A DNA stretch of 51,525 nt from Methylosinus sp. Sm6 (GTDB lineage: Bacteria > Pseudomonadota > Alphaproteobacteria > Rhizobiales > Beijerinckiaceae): the NCBI RefSeq assembly GCF_019802345.1, contig NZ_JAINDZ010000033.1, positions 1 through 51,525 on the forward strand. Reading direction: 5' to 3'. The stretch's first letter is position 1, and each line of letters starts with the position of its first letter. The notes beneath the pieces are model-generated. The model ran no database searches. It was not told the origin of the DNA and saw only the letters and a program-made list of their open reading frames with translations. The translations under genes and the position numbers were made by a program. Positions 8,786 to 17,245 of this stretch are shown here, piece after piece.

Positions 8786-9664
8786 TTACTGATCGGAAAA
8801 AGTGGCGTGGGGATCAAACAGTTTACCCGACGCCGCGTATTCGCGCGCGTGATGAATGATCTGGTCGGCGATGCCCCGGAAATTCGCCCCGCTGACGCCG
8901 GGCGCGCCAGCGCTGTAGCCGCCGATGTAAGAGTGAGCGTAGAGCCAGGATATCGAAAATATAGCGATGATGGAGTAAGCCAACACAGCTGCGATCGCGA
9001 AGACAGGAAGAACTATGCCGGCAGGCTGGACCCTCGCCGCCCCATCAGGAAGCGCACCTCGGACGTTTTCGGCATAGAAGAGTGCGGCGGCTTCTTCTTT
9101 AGTAAGGTTTGACATCATGCCGCGCGCGAGATCACTGGTGATCGCCGCGCGATCGATGCGGTTTAAAGATAGCGCTCCAGACTTGATCTGCTCATCGATT
9201 TTTTTCGAATATGCTCTGATCCAGTTCACGAACTTCGGATTGCTCAGCAGTGTGAAGGTGAGACGATTCGATTCCGAGATGGCCAGCGATCGAAACGGCG
9301 TCGTCGCCCCCGGCGCGACCGCCGTCATCAGAACCCCGACGGGATTCGAGAGGAACGCGATCCGTAAGGAGTCGTTCGTGCTCATTCGCCTGCCGAGGTC
9401 ACGAAAATGCAGCAAGAGTTCTTCATGTTGCTTCGAAGAAATAGAGACGATCATCGGATGACTCTGATCCGGGGACGGCGCCGACCCGCCCGCCAGCGCT
9501 TTCTCGGAATTCGTCACCAGCGGAAACGCCGCCATTGCCGCGACAGAAGATGTAAGAATAGCTCTGCGTGTTGGTTTCTCTGTGCGTGGACTAGTCTCGC
9601 CGAAGCTCAATCCGTCATTATTAGGACCAACGCTGCTCTTAGCATTGTCACTATCGTCGCTCAT
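8786..9664 (-). CDS. uncharacterised exported/anchored protein with paired LSNP motifs
   Basis: A 292-aa protein not matched to a family by eye. Residues 1-30 are polar; KPTRRAILTSSVAAMAAFPL follows, a Tat-like signal ending near KALAGG. Residues 70-170 hold two similar motifs about 37 residues apart, RIAFLSNPVGVLM and TFTLLSNPKFVNWI, in a helical domain. A hydrophobic segment of about 25 residues (AGIVLPVFAIAAVLAYSIIA) is followed by a Gly/Tyr-rich stretch (SYIGGYSAGAPGVSG) and a polar C-terminus. The start at 9664 has a good GGAGA site (6 nt spacing). The frame extends to 9772 but that part overlaps the upstream gene. It lies one nucleotide after the small putative membrane-protein gene and 170 nt before the radical SAM gene. 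FLSNPVGVL resembles the FLxDPxxVL element of some RiPP leader regions, so it could be the substrate; this is inference. Confidence 0.7.
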   Translation of the reverse strand: MSDDSDNAKSSVGPNNDGLSFGETSPRTEKPTRRAILTSSVAAMAAFPLVTNSEKALAGGSAPSPDQSHPMIVSISSKQHEELLLHFRDLGRRMSTNDSLRIAFLSNPVGVLMTAVAPGATTPFRSLAISESNRLTFTLLSNPKFVNWIRAYSKKIDEQIKSGALSLNRIDRAAITSDLARGMMSNLTKEEAAALFYAENVRGALPDGAARVQPAGIVLPVFAIAAVLAYSIIAIFSISWLYAHSYIGGYSAGAPGVSGANFRGIADQIIHHAREYAASGKLFDPHATFSDQ

Positions 9665-9665
9665 C

Positions 9666-10037
9666 TCATTTCTCCAAAAAATAAATATGCATCCTGCCTT
9701 CCAACGTTTCGGCCAGGTCAGGCAAAGTGGTTTCGGATAGCCAGAAAACGAATCCAGAAATATTCCACGCAACAGCTGTTATGCCAGAAAATACTTCTGT
9801 CGCCGTAGGTTCCGAAGCCGTCCATCGACGTAAAACTAATAGCACTAGGTATAAAATACGGCAACATCTACGAGCTGTAAAAAAGTAATACACAACTATT
9901 GGCTGCGATCGGCTGGCCTCGCATTTGCTTACGTAACTATCCCATTTTTGGTCTTGTGGAAATTCATCGAGTCGCCGGACGATGGTCGTAACTCGCTCGC
10001 GCTTCAGCAACAGGAGAAACGACCAAACCTGTGGCAT
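9666..10037 (-). CDS. hypothetical small membrane protein
   Basis: A 123-aa reading frame in AT-rich DNA, where long frames are not favoured by base composition. Two hydrophobic segments are visible: IVVYYFFTARRCCRILYLVL (about residues 47-66) and a weaker TEVFSGITAVAWNISGFVFW (about residues 80-99). Its TGA stop is followed after one base by the ATG of the LSNP-motif gene, and its last codons carry that gene's ribosome site, which suggests translational coupling. No Shine-Dalgarno is seen before the chosen start at 10037, and no family is recognised. Confidence 0.4.
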   Translation of the reverse strand: MPQVWSFLLLLKRERVTTIVRRLDEFPQDQKWDSYVSKCEASRSQPIVVYYFFTARRCCRILYLVLLVLRRWTASEPTATEVFSGITAVAWNISGFVFWLSETTLPDLAETLEGRMHIYFLEK

Positions 10038-10115
10038 TCAGTCGCATAAAGACGGCCCCTGTCCGGGGAAGGTCGCGACCGCCCCGAAGACGCGGCCAGC
10101 TGCCGCGCTCGGCCC

Positions 10116-10850
10116 TCAAGCGTGTGCGATCGGCCGAACATCGCCGTCGACGGGACGGCGGGCGCCGTCGCCGGAACTCGCCAGGCGCTCGACTCGCGTC
10201 AGGGTGAACAGACCCATCGGCGGCAGCACGCGCCGATCGATGAGCCGCATGTCCGGCCGCGCGTCGATCCAATCGCCGATAATCGACCAGGGAAAATGCA
10301 CGCGCCAGCCGAGCAGCGAGGCGACGCGCTCGCCGATGAAGGATTCGAGCGTCGACAAGGGCCAGTCCGGCGAGCTCACATGGTTGACGAGCACGATCTC
10401 TCCGCCCGGGCGGACGACGCGGGCGAATTCGTCGAGCGTGTCCTCGGGACTCGGCGCGACGGTGAGCAGATAGGGCGCGACGACACAAGCGAAGCTGGCG
10501 TCGGGAAAAGCGAGGCGGCTCGCGTCCATCCGGGCGAGGCCGAGGACCTGCGCGAGGCGCTGCCGGCCGATGCGGACGGCGGCGCGCTTCAGCATCGGCT
10601 CGGAGAGGTCGACGGCGACGACCCGCGCCCCGGGCCGGAACATCGGCAGCTCCAGCCCGGTGCCGACCCCGACGTCGAGGATGCGCCCGTCGGCGCGCGA
10701 GGCGATCGCCGCCACCGCGATGCGCCCCGGTCCGAGAAGATTGGAGAAGATCAGATCATAGACCGGCGCCCAGCGCGCATAGGCCGCTTCTATCGCCGTG
10801 CGGTCGAGCGCGTGAGCGAAGATGCGAAAGCCCGGGCGCGCGTCGGTCAT
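10116..10850 (-). CDS. pmtA: phosphatidylethanolamine N-methyltransferase (Rhodobacter type)
   Basis: A 244-aa class I SAM-dependent methyltransferase. [15 protein letters not shown] is motif I and [14 protein letters not shown] motif [22 protein letters not shown] and [15 protein letters not shown] complete the Rossmann fold. The opening [20 protein letters not shown] is characteristic of Rhodobacter-type PmtA, which makes phosphatidylcholine by three methylations of phosphatidylethanolamine at the cytoplasmic membrane. The ATG at 10850 has a strong GGGGAGG site and overlaps the mnmA stop by four bases (ATGA), so the two genes are translationally coupled. The frame continues further upstream only inside mnmA. 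A related demethylmenaquinone-type methyltransferase is the main alternative. Confidence 0.85.
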   Translation of the reverse strand: MTDARPGFRIFAHALDRTAIEAAYARWAPVYDLIFSNLLGPGRIAVAAIASRADGRILDVGVGTGLELPMFRPGARVVAVDLSEPMLKRAAVRIGRQRLAQVLGLARMDASRLAFPDASFACVVAPYLLTVAPSPEDTLDEFARVVRPGGEIVLVNHVSSPDWPLSTLESFIGERVASLLGWRVHFPWSIIGDWIDARPDMRLIDRRVLPPMGLFTLTRVERLASSGDGARRPVDGDVRPIAHA

Positions 10851-12097
10851 GTCGCCTCCCCTCCCGCCGCGAGAATCGGCTCCGGCCGATCCGCGGCCTC
10901 CGCCGCGGCGATGAACCCGCCGCCGAGCACCCGCGCGCGGGCGCCGTCGCGGTCGTAGAACACGCAGGCCTGGCCCGGCGAGACGCCGAACTCGCCCGTC
11001 TCGAACAGCACCTGCGCGCCGCCGCCGGCGAGCGGCAGCAGCCGCGCCGGAACCGGCGGGCGCGTCGAGCGCACGCGCGCCTCGATCGGGAGACCACCCG
11101 CGGGCAGATCGGACAACTCGCCCTCGCCGATCCAATTGACGTCGCGCAATCTGACGCTGCGCGTCTCCAGCGCCTCGCGCGGGCCGACGATGACGCGCGC
11201 CCGGGCGGCGTCGAGCCTCACCACATACAGCGGCTCGCTCGCGCGGCCGGCGACCGCGGCCCCGAGGCCGAGGCCGCGCCGCTGGCCGATCGTGTAATGG
11301 ATGACGCCGGCGTGACGGCCGAGCACGCGGCCGTCGATATGGACGATCTCGCCCGGGGCCGCGGCGCCCGGCGACAGGCGCTCGACGATATCGGTGTAAT
11401 GGCCGCTCGGGACGAAGCAGATGTCCTGGCTGTCCGGCTTCTCGGCGACGTCGAGGTCGAAGCGGCGCGCGAGCTCGCGCACCTGCGGCTTGGCGTATTC
11501 GCCGAGCGGAAAGCGCAGCATGTCGAGTTGCGCGCGGGTCGTGGCGAACAGGAAATAGCTCTGGTCGCGAGCGGCGTCCATCGCGCGGAAGAGGCCGCGG
11601 CCGCCGCGCGTCGCCCGCGAGGAGATGTAATGGCCCGTCGCCAGGGCGTCGGCGCCGAGGTCCTTCGCCGTCTCGAACAGATCGACGAATTTCACGAACT
11701 GATTGCAGGCGACGCAGGGCACGGGCGTCTCGCCGCTGGCGTAGCTCTGGGCGAAGGTATCGATCACGGTCTCGCGGAAGCGGGTCTCGAAATCGAGCAC
11801 GTAATGCGGGATGCCGAGCCGGGCCGCGACGCGGCGGGCGTCGTGAATGTCCTGCCCGGCGCAGCAGGAGCCCTTGCGATGCGCGGCGGCGCCGTGATCG
11901 TAGAGCTGCAGCGTGACGCCGACGACGTCATAGCCCTCCTCGGCGAGCAGAGCGGCGACGACGCTCGAGTCGACCCCGCCGGACATGGCCACGACGACGC
12001 GGGTGTCATGCGCGGGCTTGGGCAGGCCCAAGCTGTTGGAGGCCCTGTTCGAGGCCGAAGCCCGGCTGTCGGGGATGGGTGCGCCTTCCGTCGTCAT
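10847..12097 (-). CDS. mnmA: tRNA-specific 2-thiouridylase MnmA
   Basis: A 416-aa MnmA, which adds sulfur to C2 of wobble U34 in tRNA-Lys, -Glu and -Gln in the cytosol. The PP-loop SGGVDSS lies at residues 39-45. The catalytic cysteines are seen in [12 protein letters not shown] and [11 protein letters not shown], and TGHYISS and [18 protein letters not shown] are also family signatures. An N-terminal extension of about 30 residues precedes the PP-loop strand, so a later start is possible. It is the first gene of a two-gene unit with pmtA. Confidence 0.96.
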   Translation of the reverse strand: MTTEGAPIPDSRASASNRASNSLGLPKPAHDTRVVVAMSGGVDSSVVAALLAEEGYDVVGVTLQLYDHGAAAHRKGSCCAGQDIHDARRVAARLGIPHYVLDFETRFRETVIDTFAQSYASGETPVPCVACNQFVKFVDLFETAKDLGADALATGHYISSRATRGGRGLFRAMDAARDQSYFLFATTRAQLDMLRFPLGEYAKPQVRELARRFDLDVAEKPDSQDICFVPSGHYTDIVERLSPGAAAPGEIVHIDGRVLGRHAGVIHYTIGQRRGLGLGAAVAGRASEPLYVVRLDAARARVIVGPREALETRSVRLRDVNWIGEGELSDLPAGGLPIEARVRSTRPPVPARLLPLAGGGAQVLFETGEFGVSPGQACVFYDRDGARARVLGGGFIAAAEAADRPEPILAAGGEAT

Positions 12098-12182
12098 GTC
12101 GAAGAACCGTCCAAAGCGCGTTTCAGCGACGACCGCCCGCGGCAGGAAAATTCCGCCCGGACGGCTGCCGCTCGGTTTTCTC

Positions 12183-12245
12183 AGAGCGCTTTCCGATCGA
12201 ACGGAATTTTTGTTCGATCGATCAGAGTTCGCTCCAAATCAAGAA
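12183..12245. repeat. dispersed repeat, family D, with internal hairpin
   Basis: AGAGCGCTTTCCGATCGAAC is followed by a T-rich loop. CGATCGAAC (12194-12202) pairs with GTTCGATCG (12212-12220). The opening motif recurs at 29870-29889 (AGAGCGCTGTCCGATCGAA). It lies between the divergent or trailing ends of mnmA and the GNAT gene and could also affect transcript ends. This repeat type is widespread in alphaproteobacteria. Confidence 0.55.
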
Positions 12246-12295
12246 AGCATCATCCCGGTCGAGTGGCAATCGCCCGGCCCGCGGCCGCCGACGCC

Positions 12296-13009
12296 TCAAT
12301 CCCTATCTGCCGTTCCCGGACGGTCGTTCAAGGCCGAAAGCGATGTTTTCTGGCGTCCTTCGGCGTCGAAGTTCGACGGCGCGAGAAAGGCCTCGAAGGC
12401 GGCTTTGCGCGCCGGCCACTCGCGGTCGAGCATGGAGAACCAGGCCGTGTCGCGGCTGCGTCCCTTGACGATCATGTGCTGCCGGAACAGTCCCTCCGGA
12501 ACGAAGCCGAGGCGGAGCGCGGCGGCTTTGGATTTTTGATTGGCGTCGTCGCATTTCCAGACATAGCGGCGGCAGCCGAGCGTCTCGAAGGCATGAGCGG
12601 CGAAGAGATATTGCGCCTCCGTCGCCGCCGTGCTGCGCTGGAGCGCCGGGGCATAGACGACCCAGCCGACCTCGATCGCGCGATGCGCCGGCTGGACGTC
12701 GAGATAGGCCTGAAATCCGACGGCGCGGCCGTTTCGCTTGTCGATCACGGCGAAGAACAGCGGCTCCTCGCTTCGCGCCTTCTCCTCGACGTCGGCGCGG
12801 AAGGCCGCAGCGTCGGCGAAAGGCCCGTTGAACATATAGCGCCACAAATCCTCGCGCTCGGCCCCATGCGTCGCCGCATAGAGATCGTCGGCGTGAGCGG
12901 CGGCGAGCGGGACGAGCGTCGCGCGCGCCCCCTCGAGGCGGACGCGGGCCGGCGAGCGGAAGCCGGCGGTGGGGGGTGTCGGGGGAGCGGGCGGCGCTAA
13001 TTGTGACAT
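12296..13009 (-). CDS. GNAT family N-acetyltransferase (RimJ/RimL type)
   Basis: A 237-aa GNAT acyltransferase using acetyl-CoA. ARVRLEGARATLVPLAAAH opens the fold, and FFAVIDKRNGRAVGFQAYLD and the strand-helix AIEVGWVVYAPALQRSTAATEA carry the CoA-binding motif A. YVWKCDDANQKSKAAALRLGF is the typical motif B (N-x-x-S-x-x-x-x-x-x-x-G-F). It most resembles the broad RimJ/RimL subgroup acting on proteins or small amines; the substrate is unknown. The start at 13009 (MSQLAPP) is preferred over 13075; a Pro-rich stretch of about 15 residues precedes the domain. Confidence 0.85.
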   Translation of the reverse strand: MSQLAPPAPPTPPTAGFRSPARVRLEGARATLVPLAAAHADDLYAATHGAEREDLWRYMFNGPFADAAAFRADVEEKARSEEPLFFAVIDKRNGRAVGFQAYLDVQPAHRAIEVGWVVYAPALQRSTAATEAQYLFAAHAFETLGCRRYVWKCDDANQKSKAAALRLGFVPEGLFRQHMIVKGRSRDTAWFSMLDREWPARKAAFEAFLAPSNFDAEGRQKTSLSALNDRPGTADRD

Positions 13010-13153
13010 TATTGTCCCAGTGTTCGAGCGAAAGCGTTCCGAGGCGTCATAACGCATCGATTTGGCATGGAACATGCCGTAGCTTGTCGACCGGCCTCGA
13101 CGCCGGCGCCGGGAGGATGCGGACCCGCGGAGTCTTCATGAGGAGATCTGTCG

Positions 13154-13366
13154 ATGACGCCCTATTCGATCATGATCCTGATCTGCTCCCTTTCTGTGGC
13201 GCCGAGCGACTGCCGGCCCGAAACGGCCATCGACGTGGTGCAGGGCCCGAAGGTTTCGAACATCCAGCAATGCGGGCTGATGGGCCAGTCGACGATCGCC
13301 GGCGTGGCGATCGCGCCGCGCGACGGAGAGGAATATATGAAGATCGTGTGCCGGCGTCCGGCGTAG
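13154..13366 (+). CDS. small conserved protein, cysteine-containing
   Basis: A 70-aa protein with an AGGAG ribosome site 9 nt before the ATG. It opens with a short hydrophobic stretch (MTPYSIMILICSLSVAPSDC) and has cysteines at residues 11, 20, 40 and 66. AIDVVQGPKVSN and QCGLMGQSTIAG recall a family of short uncharacterised proteins common in Rhizobiales. Role unknown; it could be periplasmic if the N-terminus acts as a signal. Confidence 0.65.
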   Translation: MTPYSIMILICSLSVAPSDCRPETAIDVVQGPKVSNIQQCGLMGQSTIAGVAIAPRDGEEYMKIVCRRPA

Positions 13367-13401
13367 TCTAACGGCTTGCGTCGACGAATTCGAAGGCTCG
13401 A

Positions 13402-13465
13402 GAGCGAGCCTCTAAGGCTCGCGATCCAGGGCAGCGCTAGGACCGCGAGCCTTAGAGGCTCGCTC
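13402..13465. repeat. palindromic repeat, family B, long inverted copy
   Basis: Two 22-bp arms (13402-13423 and 13444-13465), perfect reverse complements around a 20-nt loop. Each arm contains GCGAGCCTCTAAGGCTCGC, itself nearly palindromic. Related short copies lie at 34650-34671 and 51348-51366. It sits downstream of the 70-aa gene and could end its transcript. Confidence 0.85.
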
Positions 13466-13486
13466 AAACGGTCGAGAGCCGCGTCA

Positions 13487-13520
13487 TGCCCGCGCTTGTC
13501 GCGGACGAGCCCGGCCCTGA
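13487..13520 (+). repeat. dispersed intergenic repeat, family C, copy 2
   Basis: CGTCATGCCCGCGCTTGTCG, then CGGACGAGCCCGG, matches the copies at 41-75 and 51456-51490. It lies in the 277-nt gene-free interval before prs, together with the family B palindrome. The rest of that interval holds only the prs leader. Confidence 0.5.
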
Positions 13521-13643
13521 CGGCGGAACCCCCGGGAATCATCGACCCGACTTCGGAGCCCCCTGTCACATTACCGCCGTATTGTCCGCGCCGTCCATCG
13601 CTGCTAAGAGGCCGGCTTGGTCTTCGAGTAAGGATCCCAGTCT

Positions 13644-14585
13644 ATGGCGGCGATGAAAATTCTCGCTGGCAACTCCAATCGCGCTCTCGCCGAAAATATC
13701 GCCGCTTATCTCGGCGTTCCGCTGTGCCGCGCGCAGGTGCGGCGCTTCGCCGACATGGAGGTGTTCGTCGAAATTCAGGAGAATGTGCGCGGGCAGGATA
13801 CATTCATCGTGCAGTCGACGTCTGCGCCGGCGAATGATCACCTGATGGAGCTGCTCATCATGATCGACGCGCTGAGGCGGGCCTCGGCGCGGCGCATCAC
13901 CGCGGTGCTGCCCTATTTCGGCTATGCCCGGCAGGACCGCAAGCAGGGGCCGCGCACGCCGATCTCCGCCAAGCTCGTCGCCAATCTCATCACTCGCGCC
14001 GGCGCCGACCGTGTGCTGACCGTCGATCTGCACGCCGGGCAGATCCAGGGCTTCTTCGACATTCCGACCGATAATCTGTTCGCCGCGCCGGTGATGGTCG
14101 CCGACATCAAGCAGCGCCAGAACTTGCGCGACGTGATGGTGGTCTCGCCGGACGTCGGCGGCGTGGTGCGCGCGCGCGCGCTCGCCAAGCGCATCGACGC
14201 GCCGCTCGCCATCGTCGACAAGCGGCGCGAGCGCGCGGGCGAATCGGAGGTCATGAACATCATCGGCGACGTGACCGGCCGCAATTGCATCCTGATCGAC
14301 GACATCGTCGATTCCGGCGGCACTTTGTGCAACGCCGCCGAAGCGCTGCTGGCCAAGGGCGCGAATTCGGTCTCGGCCTATATTACCCATGGCGTGCTGT
14401 CGGGCTCGGCGACCGCGCGCATCGCCGGCTCCAAGCTGAAGGAGCTGGTGCTGACCGACACGATCGCGCCGACCACTGCGGTGCAGGAAGCGCACAACAT
14501 CCGCGTCATCCCGATCGGCCCGCTGATCGGCGAGGCGATCGCGCGCACGGCGCGCGAGGAGAGCGTGTCGAGCCTGTTCGATTGA
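13644..14585 (+). CDS. prs: ribose-phosphate pyrophosphokinase
   Basis: PRPP synthetase (313 aa), making PRPP from ribose 5-phosphate and ATP for purine, pyrimidine, His, Trp and NAD synthesis. Motifs in order: [20 protein letters not shown] (N-terminal), [10 protein letters not shown] (ATP-binding flexible loop), [37 protein letters not shown] and the PRPP signature [14 protein letters not shown]. Length is standard. An AAGGAT site precedes the ATG at 13644; an in-frame ATG at 13653 is the alternative. Transcribed alone, convergent with the helicase gene. Confidence 0.97.
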   Translation: MAAMKILAGNSNRALAENIAAYLGVPLCRAQVRRFADMEVFVEIQENVRGQDTFIVQSTSAPANDHLMELLIMIDALRRASARRITAVLPYFGYARQDRKQGPRTPISAKLVANLITRAGADRVLTVDLHAGQIQGFFDIPTDNLFAAPVMVADIKQRQNLRDVMVVSPDVGGVVRARALAKRIDAPLAIVDKRRERAGESEVMNIIGDVTGRNCILIDDIVDSGGTLCNAAEALLAKGANSVSAYITHGVLSGSATARIAGSKLKELVLTDTIAPTTAVQEAHNIRVIPIGPLIGEAIARTAREESVSSLFD

Positions 14586-14590
14586 TAAGG

Positions 14591-14619
14591 CGCTCCTTCT
14601 CCCGCATGGAGAAGGAGCG
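14591..14619. terminator. hairpin terminator between prs and the helicase gene
   Basis: CGCTCCTTCTC (14591-14601) pairs perfectly with GAGAAGGAGCG (14609-14619) around a 7-nt loop. It lies five bases after prs and just past the stop of the convergent helicase gene, so it can serve both strands. No T tract follows. Confidence 0.6.
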
Positions 14620-14622
14620 TTG

Positions 14623-15834
14623 CTACATCACGACCGTCAGCCGCTGCGCCGCTCGCGTGACGCCGGTGTAGAGCCAGCGGGCGCGGTGCTCGCGGAAGGC
14701 GTGGGATTCGTCGAACAAGGCGACAGTATCCCATTGCGAGCCCTGCGCCTTGTGCACGGTCAGCGCATAGCCATAGTCGAACTCGTCCGAATCCTTGCGC
14801 TGCGCGTAAGGAATTTCGGCGTCGCCGCCGTCGAAGAATTGCGGCAGCACGCCGACCCGCTGCAGCTTGCCCGCCGCCTCCTCCGATTCGACGAGCAGGC
14901 GCACCTTGCCGCGCCGCACCGCGCCCGCGCTCTTCACCGCGAACAAAGCGCCGTTGAGCAGGCCCTTCTTGCGGTTGTTGCGCAGGCAGACGAGCTTTTC
15001 GCCGGTCTGCGGCAGCGCGCCGGAAAAGCCGCGCAGCTGCCGCAGCCGGGCGTTATAGGCGCGCCGCGTGCGATTGAGGCCGACCAGCACCTGATCGGCG
15101 CCGGTGACGAGCGCCGGATCGAGCCCGTCGCGCCGCACCACCTGCGTCTCGCCATAGACGCCATAGTCGAGCCGCCCGCCCTCGCGAATGATCATCGACA
15201 GGCGCACGATCGGATTATCGGCGGCCTGCCGATGCACCTCGGTCAGCATCACATCGGGCTCGGCCTCGGTGAAGAAGCCGCCGCCCTTGACCGGCGGCAA
15301 TTGCGCCGGATCGCCGAGCACCAGCACTTTTTTACCGAAGGAGAGCAGATCGCGGCCCAGCTCCTCGTCGACCATGGAGCATTCGTCGATGATGATCAGC
15401 GTCGCCTTGGCCGCCTCGCTGTCCTCGTTGAGCTCGAAGCTCGGCTCCTCGGTCTCCGACTCGGTCGCGCGATAGATGAGGCTGTGAATGGTGCGCGCAT
15501 CCTTGCAGCCCTTGGAGCGCATGACCAGCGCCGCCTTGCCGGTGAAGGCGCCGAACACGACCTCGCCGTCGACGCTCTCGGCGATATGGCGCGCGAGCGT
15601 CGACTTGCCGGTCCCGGCGTAGCCGAAGAGACGGAAGAGTTGCGCGCGCGGTTCCTCGAGCCAAGCGGCGACGGCGGAGAGGGCGCGCTCCTGTTCGGGG
15701 GACCAGACGGGCATGGGAAGGGAATCTCGAGTGGAGGCACCGTGGAAGATGGCGGAAGCTGCGTCCTTCGGCAAGGCTGCCGTCGGCGTGGCGCTGCGTT
15801 CGGGATGTTGCCGTCGAGACTGCCGCGGCGTCAT
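14623..15834 (-). CDS. RecD-like ATP-dependent DNA helicase (SF1)
   Basis: A 403-aa superfamily 1 helicase, shorter than RecD and like the single-subunit RecD-like proteins of alphaproteobacteria. FGYAGTGKST is Walker A, IIIDECSMVDEE motif II (DE box), LGDPAQLPPV motif III, and YALTVHKAQGSQWDTV with LYTGVTRAAQRL motifs V-VI of the UvrD_C_2 type. It probably unwinds DNA 5'-3' in repair, but no RecB/RecC genes lie nearby. The start at 15834 has an AGGAG site 4 nt upstream. The conserved core begins at MPVWSPEQERAL (ATG at 15714), leaving about 40 extra residues that may be unstructured. Confidence 0.85.
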   Translation of the reverse strand: MTPRQSRRQHPERSATPTAALPKDAASAIFHGASTRDSLPMPVWSPEQERALSAVAAWLEEPRAQLFRLFGYAGTGKSTLARHIAESVDGEVVFGAFTGKAALVMRSKGCKDARTIHSLIYRATESETEEPSFELNEDSEAAKATLIIIDECSMVDEELGRDLLSFGKKVLVLGDPAQLPPVKGGGFFTEAEPDVMLTEVHRQAADNPIVRLSMIIREGGRLDYGVYGETQVVRRDGLDPALVTGADQVLVGLNRTRRAYNARLRQLRGFSGALPQTGEKLVCLRNNRKKGLLNGALFAVKSAGAVRRGKVRLLVESEEAAGKLQRVGVLPQFFDGGDAEIPYAQRKDSDEFDYGYALTVHKAQGSQWDTVALFDESHAFREHRARWLYTGVTRAAQRLTVVM

Positions 15835-15930
15835 GTGACTCCTGTTCTGCGCCGAGGGCGGACTCGCCACGAAAACCGATTGTTAGATTCATCGTGTTGT
15901 TTTTATTCGCGCTGAGCGGCATGTGGATTG

Positions 15931-17112
15931 ATGGATCAAAACATGGAACTTGCCCTATCCAACCACGAGGAATTGCGGCTTTTCGAAAACGAGATCGTCT
16001 CTCGAATCCGAAACTTGGAGTTCTCGCTCGCGGAACGGCGCGTCGAGGACGCGATCGATCGGGCGGCGTCCGCTTCGTTGAAGGCTGCGAGCGGCATTCC
16101 GGCTGGATCCGTGCGGATCGATGGATGGCGCCACCTGTGCTCCGATCTCGTGAAGGCCGACGCCGCCTTGCGGGAGGAGGCCTGCGCCGGAGCGGTGTTT
16201 GCGGATTTGGTTCTCGACAACCGCACTTCCTCTCCAGGCCTCTGTCTGGATCGAAGTTTTTACGGTGGTTTCGAACAGCGCGAAAACGGCTTTGCAAGGG
16301 GAGTGGGCGATTTTCCGCGCATCGGCGCCGGGCGGCCGGTTTGTGTAATCGGGCTGGAACCGCTGATGGCGCTTCAGCGTGCGCCGCGGACGGGCAACCC
16401 CGATCATTTTCGGGCGCGCGTCGACCGCCTGCTCGCCGGTCTGATGCTGATCATCAAGGTTCATAAAGCTTTGTACACTCACCTGACGGCCGATGGGCTG
16501 CCACTGCCGGTCAGCATCTTTCTGGAAACGGATCGAAGCAGGCCGGAAAGCGACGATCTTGGACCACATAGTTGGAGCTTTATCGAAGGGTCGGCGATCA
16601 AAATACTATCGCCACGTGAAGCCGACGACGTTCTCGCCGAACGGCGAGCGCAAGACGACAGCGATCATCAGCTCGACATCAATAGGCGCATCGCCGAGTT
16701 GCGTGAACTCCACCGGCTGATGCGTCTGTATCCATTCTACCGCATCATCGGCCGCCGCCGGCTGGGTGACGTGGTGACCAATCTATTGCAGCTTTGGTGC
16801 AAGAGCTTGCGGATACCGGAAGTGGGCGTCGATTGGCGGACAAGCCGCGCCGAGTTCGAACGAGCGCTCCAGACAATCGCCGGAGCAACGGATGTTTCTT
16901 CCGTCGAAGATGCGCTCGACTTTCGCCACGTCGACGCATTGCACAGGAATTGGCTGAAAATCGCCAAGGAACATGGCTATGCCATTCCGCAGCCCCAGCG
17001 CACTCTTTTTGAGATCGCGCTGGCGCACTCGCTCGAATTCGGCGGCCCGATCGTGCGATGTCGGTGGGAGCTCGCCGAAGATTACTCCGTAATCTCAGGC
17101 CGCGAGACATAG
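15931..17112 (+). CDS. orphan hypothetical protein
   Basis: A 393-aa soluble-looking protein that I do not recognise. No signal peptide or membrane segment. Most of it looks alpha-helical, with Arg-rich amphipathic stretches (ELRLFENEIVSRIRNLEFSL, HRLMRLYPFYRIIGRRRLGD) and a central hydrophobic helix (LLAGLMLIIKVHKALYTHL). Base composition is less GC-biased than in its neighbours and codon choice looks less extreme, suggesting recent acquisition. A TTG at 15928 directly precedes the ATG at 15931. It is divergent from the helicase gene across an AT-rich 96-bp spacer that should hold its promoter. No operon partner. Confidence 0.65.
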   Translation: MDQNMELALSNHEELRLFENEIVSRIRNLEFSLAERRVEDAIDRAASASLKAASGIPAGSVRIDGWRHLCSDLVKADAALREEACAGAVFADLVLDNRTSSPGLCLDRSFYGGFEQRENGFARGVGDFPRIGAGRPVCVIGLEPLMALQRAPRTGNPDHFRARVDRLLAGLMLIIKVHKALYTHLTADGLPLPVSIFLETDRSRPESDDLGPHSWSFIEGSAIKILSPREADDVLAERRAQDDSDHQLDINRRIAELRELHRLMRLYPFYRIIGRRRLGDVVTNLLQLWCKSLRIPEVGVDWRTSRAEFERALQTIAGATDVSSVEDALDFRHVDALHRNWLKIAKEHGYAIPQPQRTLFEIALAHSLEFGGPIVRCRWELAEDYSVISGRET

Positions 17113-17245
17113 CGCTCGATTGCCGGCTTCAAACGGCCTTTCCGCAAGAGACCGCGTTCTTGAAAGCGGCAAACGGTCAGCCAAAGCCCGCCGTCGACAA
17201 GCTGCCAAAAATGATTTTCAGACGATCCGCAGCGTTGCGCCGCCC

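Noticed and set aside
10850-11135. N-terminal extension of pmtA
   Set aside because: It is inside mnmA, is Arg-rich, and the ATG at 10850 has a strong ribosome site and a four-base overlap.
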